Source: an uncultured Chlorobiaceae bacterium (GTDB taxonomy: Bacteria > Bacteroidota > Chlorobiia > Chlorobiales > Chlorobiaceae). Taken from it: 5,321 bases of DNA. Where the stretch lies: positions 1 to 5,321 of the forward strand of contig CAIXCO010000032.1 in NCBI GenBank assembly GCA_903917955.1, written 5' to 3'. Under the pieces are notes generated by a model. It had not been told where the DNA came from and did no database searches. It was given only the letters and a program-made list of their open reading frames with translations. How positions within the stretch are numbered: the stretch's first letter is position 1; each line of letters starts with the position of its first letter. Shown one piece after another: positions 4,703 through 5,321 of the stretch. The translations under genes were made by a program, and so were the position numbers.

Positions 4703-5321
4703 CAAGGGAAAATTAAATCGGGAACACAGGAGATCATCCCTACACGCCCCAAAAAAAGTAAAAGTGAGGGATGCGTAGTTGGCGCACTGCGTAGGCATAG
4801 TGGCCTTACGGATATTCTGGAGTGGGTCGGAAAAGCTTCCGGCATTGACGATGACGTGCGTTCTTCGTTCAGCGAGGGCGACGCAGCCAAGACTCTCTCC
4901 ATTGCGCGATACTGGATCGGTTCCGGCGGAAACACCTTGCCACGCCTTGAGGGATGGCAGGTAATGCACTCCCTTCCCTACAGCGAAGTTATCACTGAAG
5001 ACGTTTACAGTGACTTGTTCAAAAGTGTCGGGTGCGACGAAGACCGCGTGCAGCGCTACTTCTCCTTCCGGGCGGATCGCCTGGGCAAGGCCCCTGTGCT
5101 GGCATTTGATTCGACAGCGATATCGACCTACTCCGAGAACCAGTCGGAAGCACGGCACGGGTTCAATAAGGACGGTGACGGACTGAAAACCATTAAGCTT
5201 CTGACCTTGTATTCCGTAAAGGAACGTGAGCCTTTGGCTTTCGCCAAGCAGCCTGGCAATGTTCCCGATGTCATATCCATTGAGAACACCCTGAAGCAGC
5301 TCAAGTGCTTTAACCTTGAGA
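4703..5321 (+). pseudogene. IS4/IS1634-like DDE transposase, N-terminus lost, runs off window end
   Basis: An open plus-strand frame (codons in phase with 4703) reads GKIKSGTQEIIPTRPKKSK, RHSGLTDILEWVGKASGI, LSIARYWIGSGGNTLPRLEGW, APVLAFDSTAISTYSENQSE, HGFNKDGDGLKTIKLLTLYS and AKQPGNVPDVISIENTL to the last base. GKI...tgEIiPTR is the N-terminal segment of these transposases and FDSTAISTYSEN carries the first catalytic Asp (5108-5110); PGNVPDV follows as usual. The remaining catalytic residues lie beyond the window. The frame is open upstream only to 4682 and has no ATG/GTG/TTG before the homology, so roughly the first 40 residues are missing, replaced by the start region of the oppositely directed PLD-helicase remnant. 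Classed as a 5'-truncated transposase; the rest may be intact. G+C content is visibly higher than in ptuA and ptuB, which fits a separate origin. Confidence 0.8.

Noticed and set aside
4427..5158. 243-residue minus-strand open frame
   Set aside because: It lies antisense to the transposase and then out of phase with the PLD remnant, two unrelated genes. Its sequence is rich in Arg, Cys and Ser with no family motif, as expected for a shadow frame in GC-rich coding DNA.

Overview
This window looks like a worn bacterial defence island with one well-preserved defence operon among remnants. The species cannot be read from it. Base composition is mixed, there are no rRNA or tRNA genes, and the density of restriction-type, helicase and transposase pieces suggests a chromosomal hot spot or plasmid of an environmental Gram-negative-like bacterium. 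A green sulphur bacterium is only a loose guess.

Layout. (1) Positions 1-972 hold the C-terminal half of a DUF262/DUF1524 (GmrSD/type IV restriction-like) protein, read in one continuous frame but broken by an in-frame TAG at 403-405. (2) Positions 973-1129 are AT-rich and include the first copy of a roughly 95-bp repeat. (3) Positions 1130-2344 are a patchwork of gene fragments: a minus-strand DUF1016 nuclease piece, the N-terminus of an IS21-type IstA transposase, a minus-strand helicase piece cut at its Walker A motif, the C-terminal winged helix of an AlbA_2/AAA_4 or Fic-type protein, a 34-bp echo of the DUF1524 gene, an unassigned stretch, and a tail resembling the C-terminus of a BREX PglX-type methyltransferase. 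(4) Positions 2348-4128 are the best-preserved part: an AAA ATPase and an HNH endonuclease of the Septu type (PtuA/PtuB). They overlap by ATGA and have a strong Shine-Dalgarno site in front. (5) Positions 4133-4229 hold the second copy of the repeat. (6) Positions 4246-4688 hold a minus-strand remnant of a PLD-domain helicase with a frameshift and an internal deletion. (7) From about 4703 to the window end is an IS4/IS1634-like DDE transposase that lacks its N-terminus and runs off the window.

How it fits together. Only the ATPase/HNH pair looks able to work. In the Septu family the ATPase and HNH nuclease form one complex that stops phage infection by nucleic-acid cleavage; related pairs act as effectors of type I-A retrons, but no reverse transcriptase is visible here. 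The HNH protein has all expected zinc/HNH residues, but its C-terminus looks short or rearranged and runs up to the repeat. Every other gene is partial, and nearly all are defence or mobile-element families. The junctions are abrupt, with fragments of one helicase family in two places and of the DUF1524 gene in two places, which points to repeated insertion and illegitimate recombination. Family names come from recalled motif patterns, not from searches.
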